DNA from: Mucilaginibacter sp.
GTDB taxonomy: Bacteria > Bacteroidota > Bacteroidia > Sphingobacteriales > Sphingobacteriaceae
Assembly (NCBI GenBank): GCA_025352225.1
Contig: JANXTT010000125.1
Span: 36,050 to 100,049 of the forward strand
Direction of reading: 5' to 3'
DNA length: 64,000 nt
In this document: piece after piece, positions 48,223 to 57,888 of the stretch
How the letters are laid out: every line of letters begins with the position of its first letter
How positions within the stretch are numbered: the stretch's first letter is position 1
Notes under the pieces: generated by a model
What the model was told of the DNA's origin: nothing
What the model saw: only the letters and a program-made list of their open reading frames with translations
The model's database searches: none
Made by a program: the position numbers and the translations under genes

Positions 48223-49836
48223 TCAATAACTGAGATCTTGCCCATTTAGTACTCGGGAAATATTTTCCTTCGTACTACTATTTGGTTCAATTTCACTTAG
48301 TTGTTTAAGTTTCGTCGCTATGCTTTCAGACCAGTTGTTTTTCCCCCACTTATTTAACACTTTAATCGCCATGTTTCTATTTCTTGTTACCGGGCTATCA
48401 AGGGCAGTTAATATTATAGGCTCTCCTTTCGTAGGGTATTGTTCAAGAAACGTAATAACATAGTCAAGTGATTGATGTTTAATAAATTCCGGCCCCAATC
48501 CCAAGGAATCCCTTGGCCCTGTTGCCAATTCTTTTAAAGGAATTACCGTAGTAGCAAACATGATAACTTCATCAACATTCTCTGGTTTAGCTTCATTGAC
48601 AACATCATACCATAGTGAACTTTCAGAGGGATTAATTTTCAACTTTTGCCATACAATTTCCCAAATATCGATATTAAGCATCTTAGCAGCCTGCTTCCCA
48701 TTCCAAAAAGCTATGTTATCACTACTGTTCAACGCTACTAAAGTCAATTCCGACCAATTTTTACTATTTAAAATCTCGACTATATCAATTAAGCAATTTG
48801 AAATTATATCTTGGGTCCAGCCATTTTTTGATTTCTCAGCAATGTCGTTTTGAAGGTCGGTTAAGAAATCTTTTATTTGATTAAGTACGATAAAATGTGA
48901 TACATCATTAGCGTGTACTTTTGCATGGCGGACAAAGTTTTCTATCAATATGGAAGCAAATTGATAATGCGAAATATCTTCAGCCGGACCACCAGCTATT
49001 AAGGCCGCGATAATTTCTGCGGACGCTTTAAATATGGAGGTATCTACGCTTCCTTGTTTTAAGACATCATGTAAGTCTCCATTTAGCGCACAAGTGTAGG
49101 CGAGGTACTCATACATAATACTGTTTTTATAACCGTCAATAATCAGCCAGTTTTTAACATTATTATGCAATTCCATTTTTGCTAATCTTTCAACTATATG
49201 GATTCTGCCCCAACCATCTACTTTTTTAGCTATTTCCCAAAAGTCATTGACCACATCATTTGAGATATTTGATATGGCCACAATTGAAAACAACGTAAAC
49301 TCATCGTGTAGTCCAATAGTTTTAATTTCATTGATTACGCTTTTACCTTTACAAACACCAATCATCGCAATACCAACTTTAACACTATTCCGATGATTTG
49401 TTTTGAATGCCAGTTCTTTCGAAAATTCAAAAAGATAAGGATTGATCGGCAGCGATAAATTGATCGCTTTTTCAAGGAAATCATCTATAATGCTTATTAT
49501 AGAATCTGTCTCTGTAACTAGTTGATAAAACTTCGCTTCACTCCTTTTATCTCCATATTCTGATATGCGTTTTAAAAGTTTGACTAACTCTCCAACTTTC
49601 AATTTTGATTCGTCTGAATCTTGTGCACCAAACATTGAATCAAGTAAGCCTGGCGCCCATCTTACTTCATTGTCATTTGTTGGTTTCTCATCTGGTAAAT
49701 CGTTTGCGCTATCCTTTAATCTACCTTCTTCGTTCAAATTCTCGGTTAAGAATTTATAAATAGACGCATTTGTTCTCCATTCTAAAATTTCAGAGTTGTC
49801 TTTGCTAACAAAAAGGTTTTTTATCCAATCTAACAC
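48223..49836 (-). CDS. Unknown HEAT-like helical protein (537 aa)
   Basis: I do not recognise a precise family. The N-terminus has WRTNASIYKFLTENLNEEGR and EVRWAPGLLDSMFGAQDSDE; the rest is a long series of paired helices (for example DEFTLFSIVAISNI, WGRIHIVERLAKMELHNNV), as in HEAT/ARM solenoids. No signal peptide or membrane segment is seen. It stands alone and is bracketed by two copies of a tRNA-3'-end-like 17-mer, suggesting it is cargo of a small or decayed integrated element. Solitary helical proteins of this kind are often immunity or defence accessories, but nothing here proves that. Confidence 0.75.
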   Translation of the reverse strand: MLDWIKNLFVSKDNSEILEWRTNASIYKFLTENLNEEGRLKDSANDLPDEKPTNDNEVRWAPGLLDSMFGAQDSDESKLKVGELVKLLKRISEYGDKRSEAKFYQLVTETDSIISIIDDFLEKAINLSLPINPYLFEFSKELAFKTNHRNSVKVGIAMIGVCKGKSVINEIKTIGLHDEFTLFSIVAISNISNDVVNDFWEIAKKVDGWGRIHIVERLAKMELHNNVKNWLIIDGYKNSIMYEYLAYTCALNGDLHDVLKQGSVDTSIFKASAEIIAALIAGGPAEDISHYQFASILIENFVRHAKVHANDVSHFIVLNQIKDFLTDLQNDIAEKSKNGWTQDIISNCLIDIVEILNSKNWSELTLVALNSSDNIAFWNGKQAAKMLNIDIWEIVWQKLKINPSESSLWYDVVNEAKPENVDEVIMFATTVIPLKELATGPRDSLGLGPEFIKHQSLDYVITFLEQYPTKGEPIILTALDSPVTRNRNMAIKVLNKWGKNNWSESIATKLKQLSEIEPNSSTKENISRVLNGQDLSY

Positions 49837-50367
49837 GATAATATAGGTTTTAGCTTTTTTTTAAATTATCGAATTTAACAAAAAACCCTTCAAATTTCAT
49901 CTAAAGGGTTTTTAATAATCTCTCCCATGCTGTTCCCTTGGATGGGTGTAAATGTGGTCCCGACGAGAATAACCTTGTATTCTTAACGTGCAGACTTTCA
50001 ATATTTTATAGCGACTTAAATTCTTTACTCACCGAATTACTCACCGCTTTTTTTTGATACAGATTAATTGCAAATCCTATAGTGTAAAGATACGAAATAT
50101 TGAACATTCCAAAAATACCTTTTGCTATCTTTACGTTACTCGTAATGATTAATTTTAGAGTAACCTGGCCGAAAGCAATCTGTCATGAGTATAGCAAATT
50201 TCATTTTTGCCGTACAGAGGTGGAAAAAACTTAGAATCGAAACCCAGAGAGAAGCATGTGACGAAATCGAACACCTCTGCCGCATCCCAAAGGCTTAATT
50301 GTGAAACTATATAAATTGATGTGTCATTGATTAATTACTTTAATTTGCGTTCTGATAATTTTTAGTT
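49837..50367. other. Intergenic region at the edge of the mobile segment
   Basis: No firm gene is seen. It holds the second att-like copy (49954-49970), then AT-rich DNA. A 37-codon frame at 50185-50298 is uncertain. The next gene starts with GTG at 50368. Confidence 0.5.
49954..49970. other. tRNA-3'-end-like sequence, possible attachment site 2
   Basis: GTGGTCCCGACGAGAAT differs at one base from the copy at 48145-48161, in the same orientation. Together they frame about 1.8 kb with the HEAT-like gene. No integrase gene lies between them. Confidence 0.5.
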
Positions 50368-51051
50368 GTGAAAATACTGATTGTAGAAGATGAAGAACGT
50401 ATCGCCAGCCTTGTCAAACAGGGATTGGAAGAACAGGGACATACAGCAACGGTAGCTTATGACGGCCTAAGCGGTAGAAAACTGGCCCTACAACATGATT
50501 ACGACCTGCTAATCTCCGATATTATTTTGCCCCACCTGACCGGCCTCGAACTTTGCCGGGAGATCCGTTCCGCAAAGCCGGATATGCCGATCATCCTACT
50601 TACCGCATTAGGAACTACGGATGATAAGGTAGAGGGTTTTGATGCCGGTGCAGATGACTACCTGGTAAAGCCTTTTGATTTCAGGGAACTATTAGTGCGC
50701 ATCCGGGCGGTGATGAACCGCAAAATTGGCAGCCATGTTTTACAGCCCAGTATTTTAAAATACGCAGACCTTGAGTTAAACAATCAAACAAAAACCGTAA
50801 CCCGTTCAGATAAAACAATCAGTCTTACTCCTAAGGAACTGAAACTCTTGGAGTATATGATGCAGAACAGCGAAAGGGTTTTATCAAGGGTCGAAATAGC
50901 TGAAAAGGTGTGGGATACCCATTTTGATACGGGCACGAATTTTATTGATGTGTATATTAATTACCTTAGGAAAAAGATTGATAAAGACTTTACCGATAAA
51001 CTCATCCATACCAAACAGGGTCTTGGATTTATTTTTGTAACAGAAAAATGA
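50368..51051 (+). CDS. OmpR-family response regulator
   Basis: This 227-aa regulator has a receiver domain (acidic pair VEDEER near 6-11, phospho-acceptor Asp in LLISDIILP near 51, Lys in DDYLVKPFDF near 101) and a winged-helix DNA-binding domain (LTPKELKLLEYMMQNSERVLSR, IDVYINYLRKKID). The start is GTG. It overlaps the histidine kinase gene by 4 nt. Being first in a plus-strand run of cation genes, it probably controls them; the signal is unknown but divalent metals or envelope stress are likely. Confidence 0.95.
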   Translation: MKILIVEDEERIASLVKQGLEEQGHTATVAYDGLSGRKLALQHDYDLLISDIILPHLTGLELCREIRSAKPDMPIILLTALGTTDDKVEGFDAGADDYLVKPFDFRELLVRIRAVMNRKIGSHVLQPSILKYADLELNNQTKTVTRSDKTISLTPKELKLLEYMMQNSERVLSRVEIAEKVWDTHFDTGTNFIDVYINYLRKKIDKDFTDKLIHTKQGLGFIFVTEK

Positions 51052-52415
51052 CGATACGCAACAGGCTTACCTTTCTATTTACAGGGATTATCGCGGCATT
51101 ATTGCTTGCCTTTGCATTGGTGATTTATTTTTCATTTTCTGAAAGCCGGGAGGAAGAATATTATAATTCCTTAAGCCATACCGCCATCACCAAGGCCAAT
51201 CTGTTACTGGACGCCAAAGTTCAGCCGGGGGTTCTGCAACTGATCTACAAACATTCACCTAATGCCCAATTTCAGGAAGAGGTCGCTATTTATGATACTT
51301 CTTTTCACTTGTTATATCATGATGCTGTTGAGATTGACAAAGTAAAAGAGACCCGCCAAATGATAGATGAGATCGTGGCCAAAAAGCGGATCACCTTTTA
51401 TCAAGGGGAAATGCAGGTCGTTGGCATTTTTTATCATCATAACGGCAAAGACTATGTAATCACCTCCGCTGCGAATGACCAAAACGGCTATGCAAAATTG
51501 CGTAACTTAAAAATAACCCTGCTCATTGCATTTTTCGTATCTATCATTTTCATTTATATCGCCGGTCATATTTTTTCGAGCAAGGCGCTGAAACCAGTTT
51601 CAGACATGGTTGACAAGGTAGAAGAAATCACTGCTACAAACCTCGACCTCCGGATCAAAGAGGGTAATGGTAAAGACGAGATCGCAGAACTGGCGGTGAC
51701 ATTTAACGCCATGCTCGACAGGCTGGAGAAATCATTTGACGCCCAAAAAGAATTCGTATCCAATATTTCCCATGAATTGCGAACACCGTTAACAGCAATG
51801 CTCACCGAGCTACAGGTTACGGCAGAAAAAGATAGAAGCAATGAATACTACCGGGACGCGATACACCATGCGATCAGTGATGCGCAAAAACTGGTAAGGT
51901 TATCCAATAGCCTGCTTGACCTGGCTAAAGCCAATTACGACCATACCGAAATCGGTTTTAAAGAATTACGGCTGGATGAACTTATCCTTGACGCGCGTAA
52001 CGATGCCTTGCATGATCAGCCGGGATGCAGGATCAATATTATTTTTGAAAAGGAAATTGAAGATGATGATTTTATTTCGGTGATGGGTAACGAGTATTTG
52101 TTGAAAGTCGCCTTTATTAACCTTATGGAAAACGGGTGTAAGTTTTCGGTTGATAAAGAAGCGGCAGTTGCCATCACCTATTTCAAAGAAAAAACCATTT
52201 TACGGTTCCAGGATCATGGTATCGGAATGGATGTCGAAGAAATGCCCCATATATTTACCGCTTTTTACCGGGGCTCCAATCAGCAATTTGCGGGCGGTAA
52301 CGGGATCGGGTTATCACTCACCAAAAAAATTATCGAACTTCACAAAGGCACGATCACCGTTTCTTCCCAAAGAAACGAAGGCACTACTTTCACCGTAGAG
52401 CTTCCCCACGTTTAG
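51048..52415 (+). CDS. Sensor histidine kinase
   Basis: This 455-aa kinase has a membrane helix (about 8-29), a periplasmic domain of about 125 residues, a second helix (about 158-178), HAMP (about 180-232), the phospho-acceptor box FVSNISHELRTPLTAML with His near 240, and an ATPase domain with NLMENGCKFS, DHGIGM and NGIGLSLTKKII. It is paired with the response regulator by a 4-nt overlap. The sensor domain gives no clue to its ligand; the adjacent metal transporters suggest cation or envelope sensing. Confidence 0.95.
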   Translation: MTIRNRLTFLFTGIIAALLLAFALVIYFSFSESREEEYYNSLSHTAITKANLLLDAKVQPGVLQLIYKHSPNAQFQEEVAIYDTSFHLLYHDAVEIDKVKETRQMIDEIVAKKRITFYQGEMQVVGIFYHHNGKDYVITSAANDQNGYAKLRNLKITLLIAFFVSIIFIYIAGHIFSSKALKPVSDMVDKVEEITATNLDLRIKEGNGKDEIAELAVTFNAMLDRLEKSFDAQKEFVSNISHELRTPLTAMLTELQVTAEKDRSNEYYRDAIHHAISDAQKLVRLSNSLLDLAKANYDHTEIGFKELRLDELILDARNDALHDQPGCRINIIFEKEIEDDDFISVMGNEYLLKVAFINLMENGCKFSVDKEAAVAITYFKEKTILRFQDHGIGMDVEEMPHIFTAFYRGSNQQFAGGNGIGLSLTKKIIELHKGTITVSSQRNEGTTFTVELPHV

Positions 52416-52480
52416 TGTTTCTAATGGTTTTCTAATACTTTTATAAGACTTCTCTAACGGCCAGTTTATCGGAGGCGATT

Positions 52481-52488
52481 TACCTTTG
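52481..52488 (+). promoter_or_regulatory. Putative -7 element for the cation cassette
   Basis: TACCTTTG matches TAnnTTTG. It lies between the kinase stop and the MntP/TerC-like gene, leaving a leader of about 320 nt. No good -33 TTTG is seen, only TTTA. Confidence 0.35.
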
Positions 52489-52625
52489 CATCGCATTTCA
52501 CAAAGAAAATTATCATACAAAACAAAATGGATACTGGTCCGAGTACAAATTATCAAGTAGTTATATCCCGCTAACCCAGGACGCTTATTTACGCAGTCCG
52601 GATAAACCGGGGCAAATTTATCGTC

Positions 52626-52784
52626 ATGCGTAAAAAAGAAAAAACCCACACCATTTTAATTCCTTCCAATACCCCTTATACTTTAGTTGCCGGGCGCAAG
52701 CAGAAACCCGTAAAGGTATTTGCCTGTGCGCCATCCGCCGTATTGAGCTTCAACTTCTCTGCTGTTTTACCAATGGATTGCTAA
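52626..52784 (+). CDS. Possible 52-aa leader or orphan peptide
   Basis: An ATG opens a 53-codon frame ending in TAA, 30 nt before the MntP/TerC-like gene. The product is basic at its N-terminus (RKKEKTHTILIPSNTPYT) and ends with LPMDC. I recognise no family and see no ribosome site. Leader peptides do occur before Mg2+ transporter genes in other bacteria, but this may be chance. Confidence 0.25.
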   Translation: MRKKEKTHTILIPSNTPYTLVAGRKQKPVKVFACAPSAVLSFNFSAVLPMDC

Positions 52785-52814
52785 TGAAAAGAAACCAAGT
52801 TAATCACCGTGACC

Positions 52815-53420
52815 ATGATTTGTAATATCGCTTTAATTTTTATTGCTGCCGGGGTCGCGGCTGACAACCTGGTGATTGCTTTTGTAAGCGGCAACGGAAT
52901 GGCCATTTTTCGGGAATCCCGAATGGAAGACCCGAAACAAACGGTGCGCCCTCCCCGCTGGCTACTGCTATTCTTTTTACTTTTTATCATCCAGAACATG
53001 GTATTTTTCTATGGCAAGTGGTTCGGTTTGTATACTAAACATATACTATCCGGGCAGGAACAACTGATAGCGATCGGCTTATTGTTTTCAATGAGCATTA
53101 AGATGGCCCAGGAACTGAAAAGGAAAAACGGAACGGTTAAGCAGGTTTTATTTGATACCCAGGACTTCCTGGAGATCGGTTTAGGTACTGCTGTCTATGT
53201 ATTTGCTTTTGGCTGCGCTTTGAACTGGCTCCAGCTTGACCGTCTGATATTCATCCTCTCGCTGCTCGTTTTTACCGGTATTTTTTTGCTTGGAGGCGCA
53301 TTATTGGGAAAATATCATTTTGAAAAAACATTTAAATACCTCAACACGGTGTCTGTATTCCTGGTGATGATCGGAAGCGTACTCCTAATTATTGAACTAC
53401 TTAAGCATAATATCCAATGA
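52815..53420 (+). CDS. Multi-pass membrane protein, MntP/TerC-like cation exporter
   Basis: This roughly 201-aa protein has about six membrane segments. The first helix contains GVAADNLVIAFVSGNG, with an Asp-Asn pair in the membrane as in MntP and TerC-type exporters, and the mirrored second half has DTQDFLEIGLGTAVYVFAFG. I start at the ATG 52815; a GTG lies two codons earlier. It overlaps the P-type ATPase gene by 4 nt, so the two are translated together. A role in Mn2+ or other divalent-cation export is inferred from layout and neighbours, not from a firm family match. Confidence 0.65.
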   Translation: MICNIALIFIAAGVAADNLVIAFVSGNGMAIFRESRMEDPKQTVRPPRWLLLFFLLFIIQNMVFFYGKWFGLYTKHILSGQEQLIAIGLLFSMSIKMAQELKRKNGTVKQVLFDTQDFLEIGLGTAVYVFAFGCALNWLQLDRLIFILSLLVFTGIFLLGGALLGKYHFEKTFKYLNTVSVFLVMIGSVLLIIELLKHNIQ

Positions 53421-56119
53421 CTTTAACAGAAACTACAAGGAAATTAAAAATTCCCGGAAGCGGCGCGGTATCAGGATTTGACGAAGCCGCGGTTACCCTA
53501 CTTCGCCAGGTGTCAAAAGAAGATCACACCTCCTTTTATACCACGATGGAAAGTAGTGAACAGGGATTAAGTAAGGCTGAAGTAACCAATAAAAAAGGAA
53601 AATTCGGCTTAAACGAAATACAGCACGAAAAGGCCCCCGCCTGGTATGTGCAATTATTTCAGGCTTTTTTGAACCCATTTATTGCTGTGCTGATCATCCT
53701 GGCTGGTGTATCATTTGTGATGGATGTATTGATGGCGGCACCGGGTGAAGGCGACTATAAAACTGTTATTGTGGTCAGTGTAATGGTCATGTTAAGCTCA
53801 TTGCTCCGGTTTTGGCAGGAGTATACCAGCAACCGTGCTGCAGAAGAATTAAAGAGCATGGTGAAAACTACCGCGGCCGTTTTGCGCCAGGGCAAAGGTA
53901 AATTCGAGATCAATATTATAGACCTGGTTCCCGGTGATATTGTCTTTTTAAGCGCGGGCGATATGATACCCGCAGATTGCCGGATCATCCAATCAAAAGA
54001 TCTATTTATAAGCCAGGCGATGCTGACCGGAGAATCCCTGCCTGTTGAAAAGAGGGAGTTAGCTATTCCCGACGCCGATAAAAAGTCACCGCTTGAACTG
54101 GAAAACATCTGCTTTATGGGAACTAACGTGGTGAGCGGTACGGCACATGCCATCGTGGTAACTACGGGTAACCTGACCTATTTCGGCACAATCGGCAAAG
54201 CGATCACAGGTAAACGTAATGAAACCAGTTTTGATAAAGGAGTGAATAAAGTAAGCTGGCTGCTCATTCGGTTTATGCTGGTAATGGTGCCGCTGGTTTT
54301 TCTGATCAACGGATTGACTAAGCACAACTGGTTTGAAGCCCTGATGTTCGCCATTTCAGTAGCAGTTGGCCTTACCCCTGAAATGCTGCCGATGATCGTT
54401 ACTGCCAACCTGGCGAAGGGAGCTAAAAGCATGAGCAAGCGCAAGGTGATCGTTAAACGTCTTAACGCCATCCAGAATATCGGGGCGATGGATATATTGT
54501 GTACAGACAAAACCGGGACGCTGACGATGGACAAGATCGTACTCGAAAGGCATTTAAATGTTTTTGGAGATGAGGATGATGAAGTAATGAAATGGGCCTA
54601 CCTGAATAGCTTCCACCAAACAGGGTTAAAAAATCTATTGGATGTTGCGGTTTTGGAACATGCGGAAATACATAGCTGCGTCAACGCGGATGAATCGTTT
54701 ACCAAGATCGATGAGATACCCTTTGATTTCCAAAGGCGGAGAATGAGTGTGATCCTCGAAGAAAAGAACGGCAAGCACTTATTGATCTGCAAGGGCGCTG
54801 TGGAAGAAATGCTTGACCTGTGTTCTCATGCCTTTGATCCGGGTGAAGACAAGTAGCTGCATATCGAGAACGACAAGATCGTGCCGATGGATGATGCCAT
54901 GCGTAAGATCATCTTAAATACATCACGCAAACTGAACGAAGAAGGATTACGTGTGCTGTTGGTAGCCATCAAGGAATATGACGAACGACCTTTGACCTAT
55001 TCGGTTGCGGATGAAACCGGTATGGTATTGACCGGTTTTGTAGGCTTTTTGGACCCGGCCAAACCGTCTGCTAAACCTGCTATTGAGGGTTTACAGAAAT
55101 TAGGGGTAAGCATCAAAGTATTAACAGGCGATAACGAAGTTGTCACCAAAAAGATCTGCCGTGATGTGGGTATCCCGGTGTTGCATGTTTTAACAGGCAA
55201 AGAGTTGGAACAAATGAGTGATCAGGAACTGACCTTAAAACTGGATGAGACCAGTATCCTGGCTAAGCTAAGCCCGATACAAAAAGCGCGGATCATTAAG
55301 CTGCTTCAGGCTAAGGGCCATACCGTAGGCTTTATGGGTGATGGCATCAATGATGCCGCTGCCCTGCGCGATGCCGATGTGGGTATTTCTGTCGATACAG
55401 CGGTGGATATCGCCAAAGAGAGTGCGGACATTATTTTGCTGGAAAAAGATCTCATGGTATTGCGCAAAGGGGTGATCTATGGCAGAAGAACTTTTGGAAA
55501 CATCATCAAATACATCAAGATGACCGCCAGCAGCAACTTCGGTAATATGTTCAGCATGTTAGGTGCCAGTGCTTTACTGCCATTTTTACCTATGCTGCCA
55601 ATACAGATTTTGGTTAATAACTTATTGTATGATATATCCCAAACCTCGATTCCCTGGGACAGTATGGATGCCGATTTCATTGACCAGCCCCAAAAATGGG
55701 ATGCCCGTGGTATCAGTAAGTTTATGCTGTTCATAGGCCCCATCAGTTCCATATTCGACTATGCAACTTTTGCGGTGATGTGGTTTGTTTTCAAAGCCAA
55801 TAGCCCCGCCCATCAAAGTTTGTTTCAAACCGGGTGGTTCGTAGAGAGTTTGCTTTCCCAAACCTTAATTGTGCACATGATCCGTACAAGAAAAATACCG
55901 TTTATACAAAGCTGGGCAACCGCACCGGTGGTGGCATTAACAACGGCAATAATGGCCATCGCGATATTTATACCATTCTCGCCATTTGCCACTGCCTTTA
56001 AAATGGAAGCACTTCCTTTGACCTTTTTTCCATGGCTGATCGGTATTTTATTTACTTACTGCCTGCTAACCCAGCTGGTAAAAACCTGGTTCATCAAAAA
56101 ATTCAGTCAATGGCTTTAA
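53417..56119 (+). pseudogene. mgtA: MgtA-type magnesium P-ATPase interrupted by an in-frame amber codon
   Basis: The reading frame encodes a type IIIB P-ATPase of about 900 aa that would import Mg2+. The first half (479 aa) has the actuator motif MLTGESLPVEK and the phosphorylation site CTDKTGTLTMDK; the second half has KVLTGDNE, the hinge GDGINDAAALRDADVGIS and the C-terminal membrane helices. A TAG at 54854-54856 stops translation after DPGEDK. The following codons continue the protein in the same frame (LHIENDKIVPMDDAMR), so a single C-to-T change of CAG would explain it. A GTG at 54881 could restart the second half. Unless the codon is read through or is a sequence error, no full ATPase is made. 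Confidence 0.85.
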
Positions 56120-56214
56120 GCAAGAAGAACAAACAATGGGTATGGGCCATCATCGGTATGGCCCTGCTTGTTTTCCTGGTAGATTACCTGATGAATTATT
56201 TTCATCATCGGTAA
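56110..56214 (+). CDS. 34-aa single-helix membrane peptide overlapping mgtA
   Basis: The ATG lies inside the last codons of mgtA, and the frame overlaps it by 10 nt. The product has a basic start (MALSKKNKQWVW), one membrane helix (about 12-28) and an aromatic/histidine tail (NYFHHR). The position and size recall MgtS, a 31-aa helix protein that protects MgtA in E. coli, although the sequences do not look related. An analogous helper is inferred. Confidence 0.5.
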   Translation: MALSKKNKQWVWAIIGMALLVFLVDYLMNYFHHR

Positions 56215-56260
56215 TCCTGTGGCAACACAATTTTTAGATACGCATCCCAAATAATACGTT

Positions 56261-57571
56261 ATGAAGAAATTCGTACTTATCACCATCCTACTGCTTAATA
56301 CTATTAAACTGGTTTTTGCACAAGATACCGTCAAACAGCAACGCTTTAATTTACACTTTCAACAGACGATCATTACCCAATATAAACCGGCCTTCAGTGC
56401 CGCCTATTCCGGCAACAATAGCTTGCTTACCGGTTCGGAAACACAAAGCTCTATTACAACCTCCTTATTTGGCGGGGCAAGGTTATGGAAAGGTGCAGAG
56501 GCTTACTTTAACCCAGAAATGTCGGGTGGGGCGGGTTTAAGTAAAACATTGGGCGTTGCAGGTTTTCCAAACGGGGAAACATTCCGGGTGGGCAGCGCGT
56601 CTCCTGGAATTTACATCGCCAGGCTTTATTTGAAGCAGCGATTTGAATGGGGTACCGAAAAAGACACATTGACTGATGATGCAAATCAATTGGCAGGCAT
56701 AAAAAGCAAACGTTATTTATCTATCGTTGTAGGCAAATACGGAATGGCTGATTTTTTTGACGGGAACGAGTTCAGCCACGATCCACGCGCGCAGTTTATG
56801 AACTGGGCGCTGATGGACAATGGTGCCTGGGATTACCCTGCGAACACCCGTGGCTATGTGATCGGTGCCACTGCCGAATTAGGGCAACCGAACTGGACAC
56901 TACGATTTGCCTATACTATGTCTACTACGGAAGCGAATGGGGCGATATGGGATGCCAAAGTCGGTAAAGCCAATACCCAGACCCTGGAATATGAAAAAAG
57001 ATATACTATTGACGGTCAAAAAGGCACCGTGCGTTTATTGGGATTCAGAAACAACGGCAAAATGGGCGACTACAGGCAGGCTATTGCGCTAAGTCCTGTT
57101 GAGCCGAATGTAGATACAACACAAACCTATGGACGACACAAATATGGTTTTGGTATTAGTGCCGATCAATACCTCACTAAAGAATTCGGTGTATTCGCTA
57201 AAGCCAGCTGGAACGATGGGCATACTGAAACCTGGTATTTTACTGAAATAGATCGTTCCGTTAGTTTTGGCGGTGTAATAAAAGGTACATCCTGGAATAG
57301 AAAAGACGATGAACTGGGTCTGGCTTTTATCAGTAATGGGTTATCGCAGCCGCACCGCAATTATTTGGCGGCGGGCGGTTATGGGTTTTTGATCGGAGAC
57401 GGTAAATTAAATTACGCCCCCGAAATGATCGCCGAACTCTATTATAAAGTGAACGCCTACCAGCATAAGTTATGGCTAAGTCCTGATTACCAGTTTATTT
57501 TAAATCCTGCTTATAATAAAGACCGTGGTCCTGTGAATGTTTTAGGCATTAGGGCGCACGTAGAATTTTAA
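56261..57571 (+). CDS. OprB-like carbohydrate porin family protein
   Basis: This 436-aa outer-membrane protein has a signal peptide (KKFVLITILLLNTIKLVFAQ), then FNLHFQQTIITQYKPAFSA, TTSLFGGARLWKGAEAYFNP and VVGKYGMADFFDGNEFSHDPR, as in OprB-type porins. The C-terminus ends in phenylalanine (VLGIRAHVEF), as barrel proteins do. It lies between the ATPase and the NRAMP-like gene on the same strand, so it may let cations or their complexes through the outer membrane. The family is likely; the cargo is unknown. Confidence 0.85.
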   Translation: MKKFVLITILLLNTIKLVFAQDTVKQQRFNLHFQQTIITQYKPAFSAAYSGNNSLLTGSETQSSITTSLFGGARLWKGAEAYFNPEMSGGAGLSKTLGVAGFPNGETFRVGSASPGIYIARLYLKQRFEWGTEKDTLTDDANQLAGIKSKRYLSIVVGKYGMADFFDGNEFSHDPRAQFMNWALMDNGAWDYPANTRGYVIGATAELGQPNWTLRFAYTMSTTEANGAIWDAKVGKANTQTLEYEKRYTIDGQKGTVRLLGFRNNGKMGDYRQAIALSPVEPNVDTTQTYGRHKYGFGISADQYLTKEFGVFAKASWNDGHTETWYFTEIDRSVSFGGVIKGTSWNRKDDELGLAFISNGLSQPHRNYLAAGGYGFLIGDGKLNYAPEMIAELYYKVNAYQHKLWLSPDYQFILNPAYNKDRGPVNVLGIRAHVEF

Positions 57572-57637
57572 TCAATAATTAAAGTAATAAGGGATTTATT
57601 ATACTCCTTTAACGGTTTCACTTAATCCATCTTCAAC

Positions 57638-57859
57638 ATGAAAATGATACCACGCATAATTATCGGACTCGTAGTCATTACAATTTCTGCCAATTTATTT
57701 TTGTTGCTTGATAAGGGGCTTGTTAAACATTATTTCATTTGGGTAAATGTATTAACGGGTTTTTCCTTAGTCAGTATTGTGTTGTTAAGTCTATACAGCA
57801 GGAAAAAATTAAAACAACAACAATCCAACTACGTTCATAAAATATTCCACAAAAATTAA
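57638..57859 (+). CDS. Small two-helix membrane protein (73 aa)
   Basis: The product has two hydrophobic segments (about 5-23 and 31-51) and a basic, Gln/Lys-rich tail (SRKKLKQQQSNYVHKIFHKN). No family is recognised. It is spaced 66 nt after the porin gene and 29 nt before the NRAMP-like start, on the same strand, so it is probably a member of the cation cassette. Confidence 0.55.
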   Translation: MKMIPRIIIGLVVITISANLFLLLDKGLVKHYFIWVNVLTGFSLVSIVLLSLYSRKKLKQQQSNYVHKIFHKN

Positions 57860-57888
57860 TTATTAACTTATTGACGATCAGCAATACT

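Larger units (their letters stand above)
52416..52814. other. Leader region before the cation cassette
   Basis: About 400 bp without a firm gene. A TAnnTTTG-like element (TACCTTTG, 52481-52488) follows the kinase gene by 65 nt and could drive the cation genes. A 52-aa frame at 52626-52784 is listed separately as uncertain. Confidence 0.5.

Noticed and set aside
50000..50130. Minus-strand frame resembling an integrase tail
   Set aside because: A run ending KAVSNSVSKEFKSL is open, but no catalytic R-H-R-Y residues can be found upstream, so a recombinase remnant is not supported.
50185..50298. 37-codon plus-strand frame before the response regulator
   Set aside because: No family, no promoter and a rather unnatural composition; not listed as a gene.
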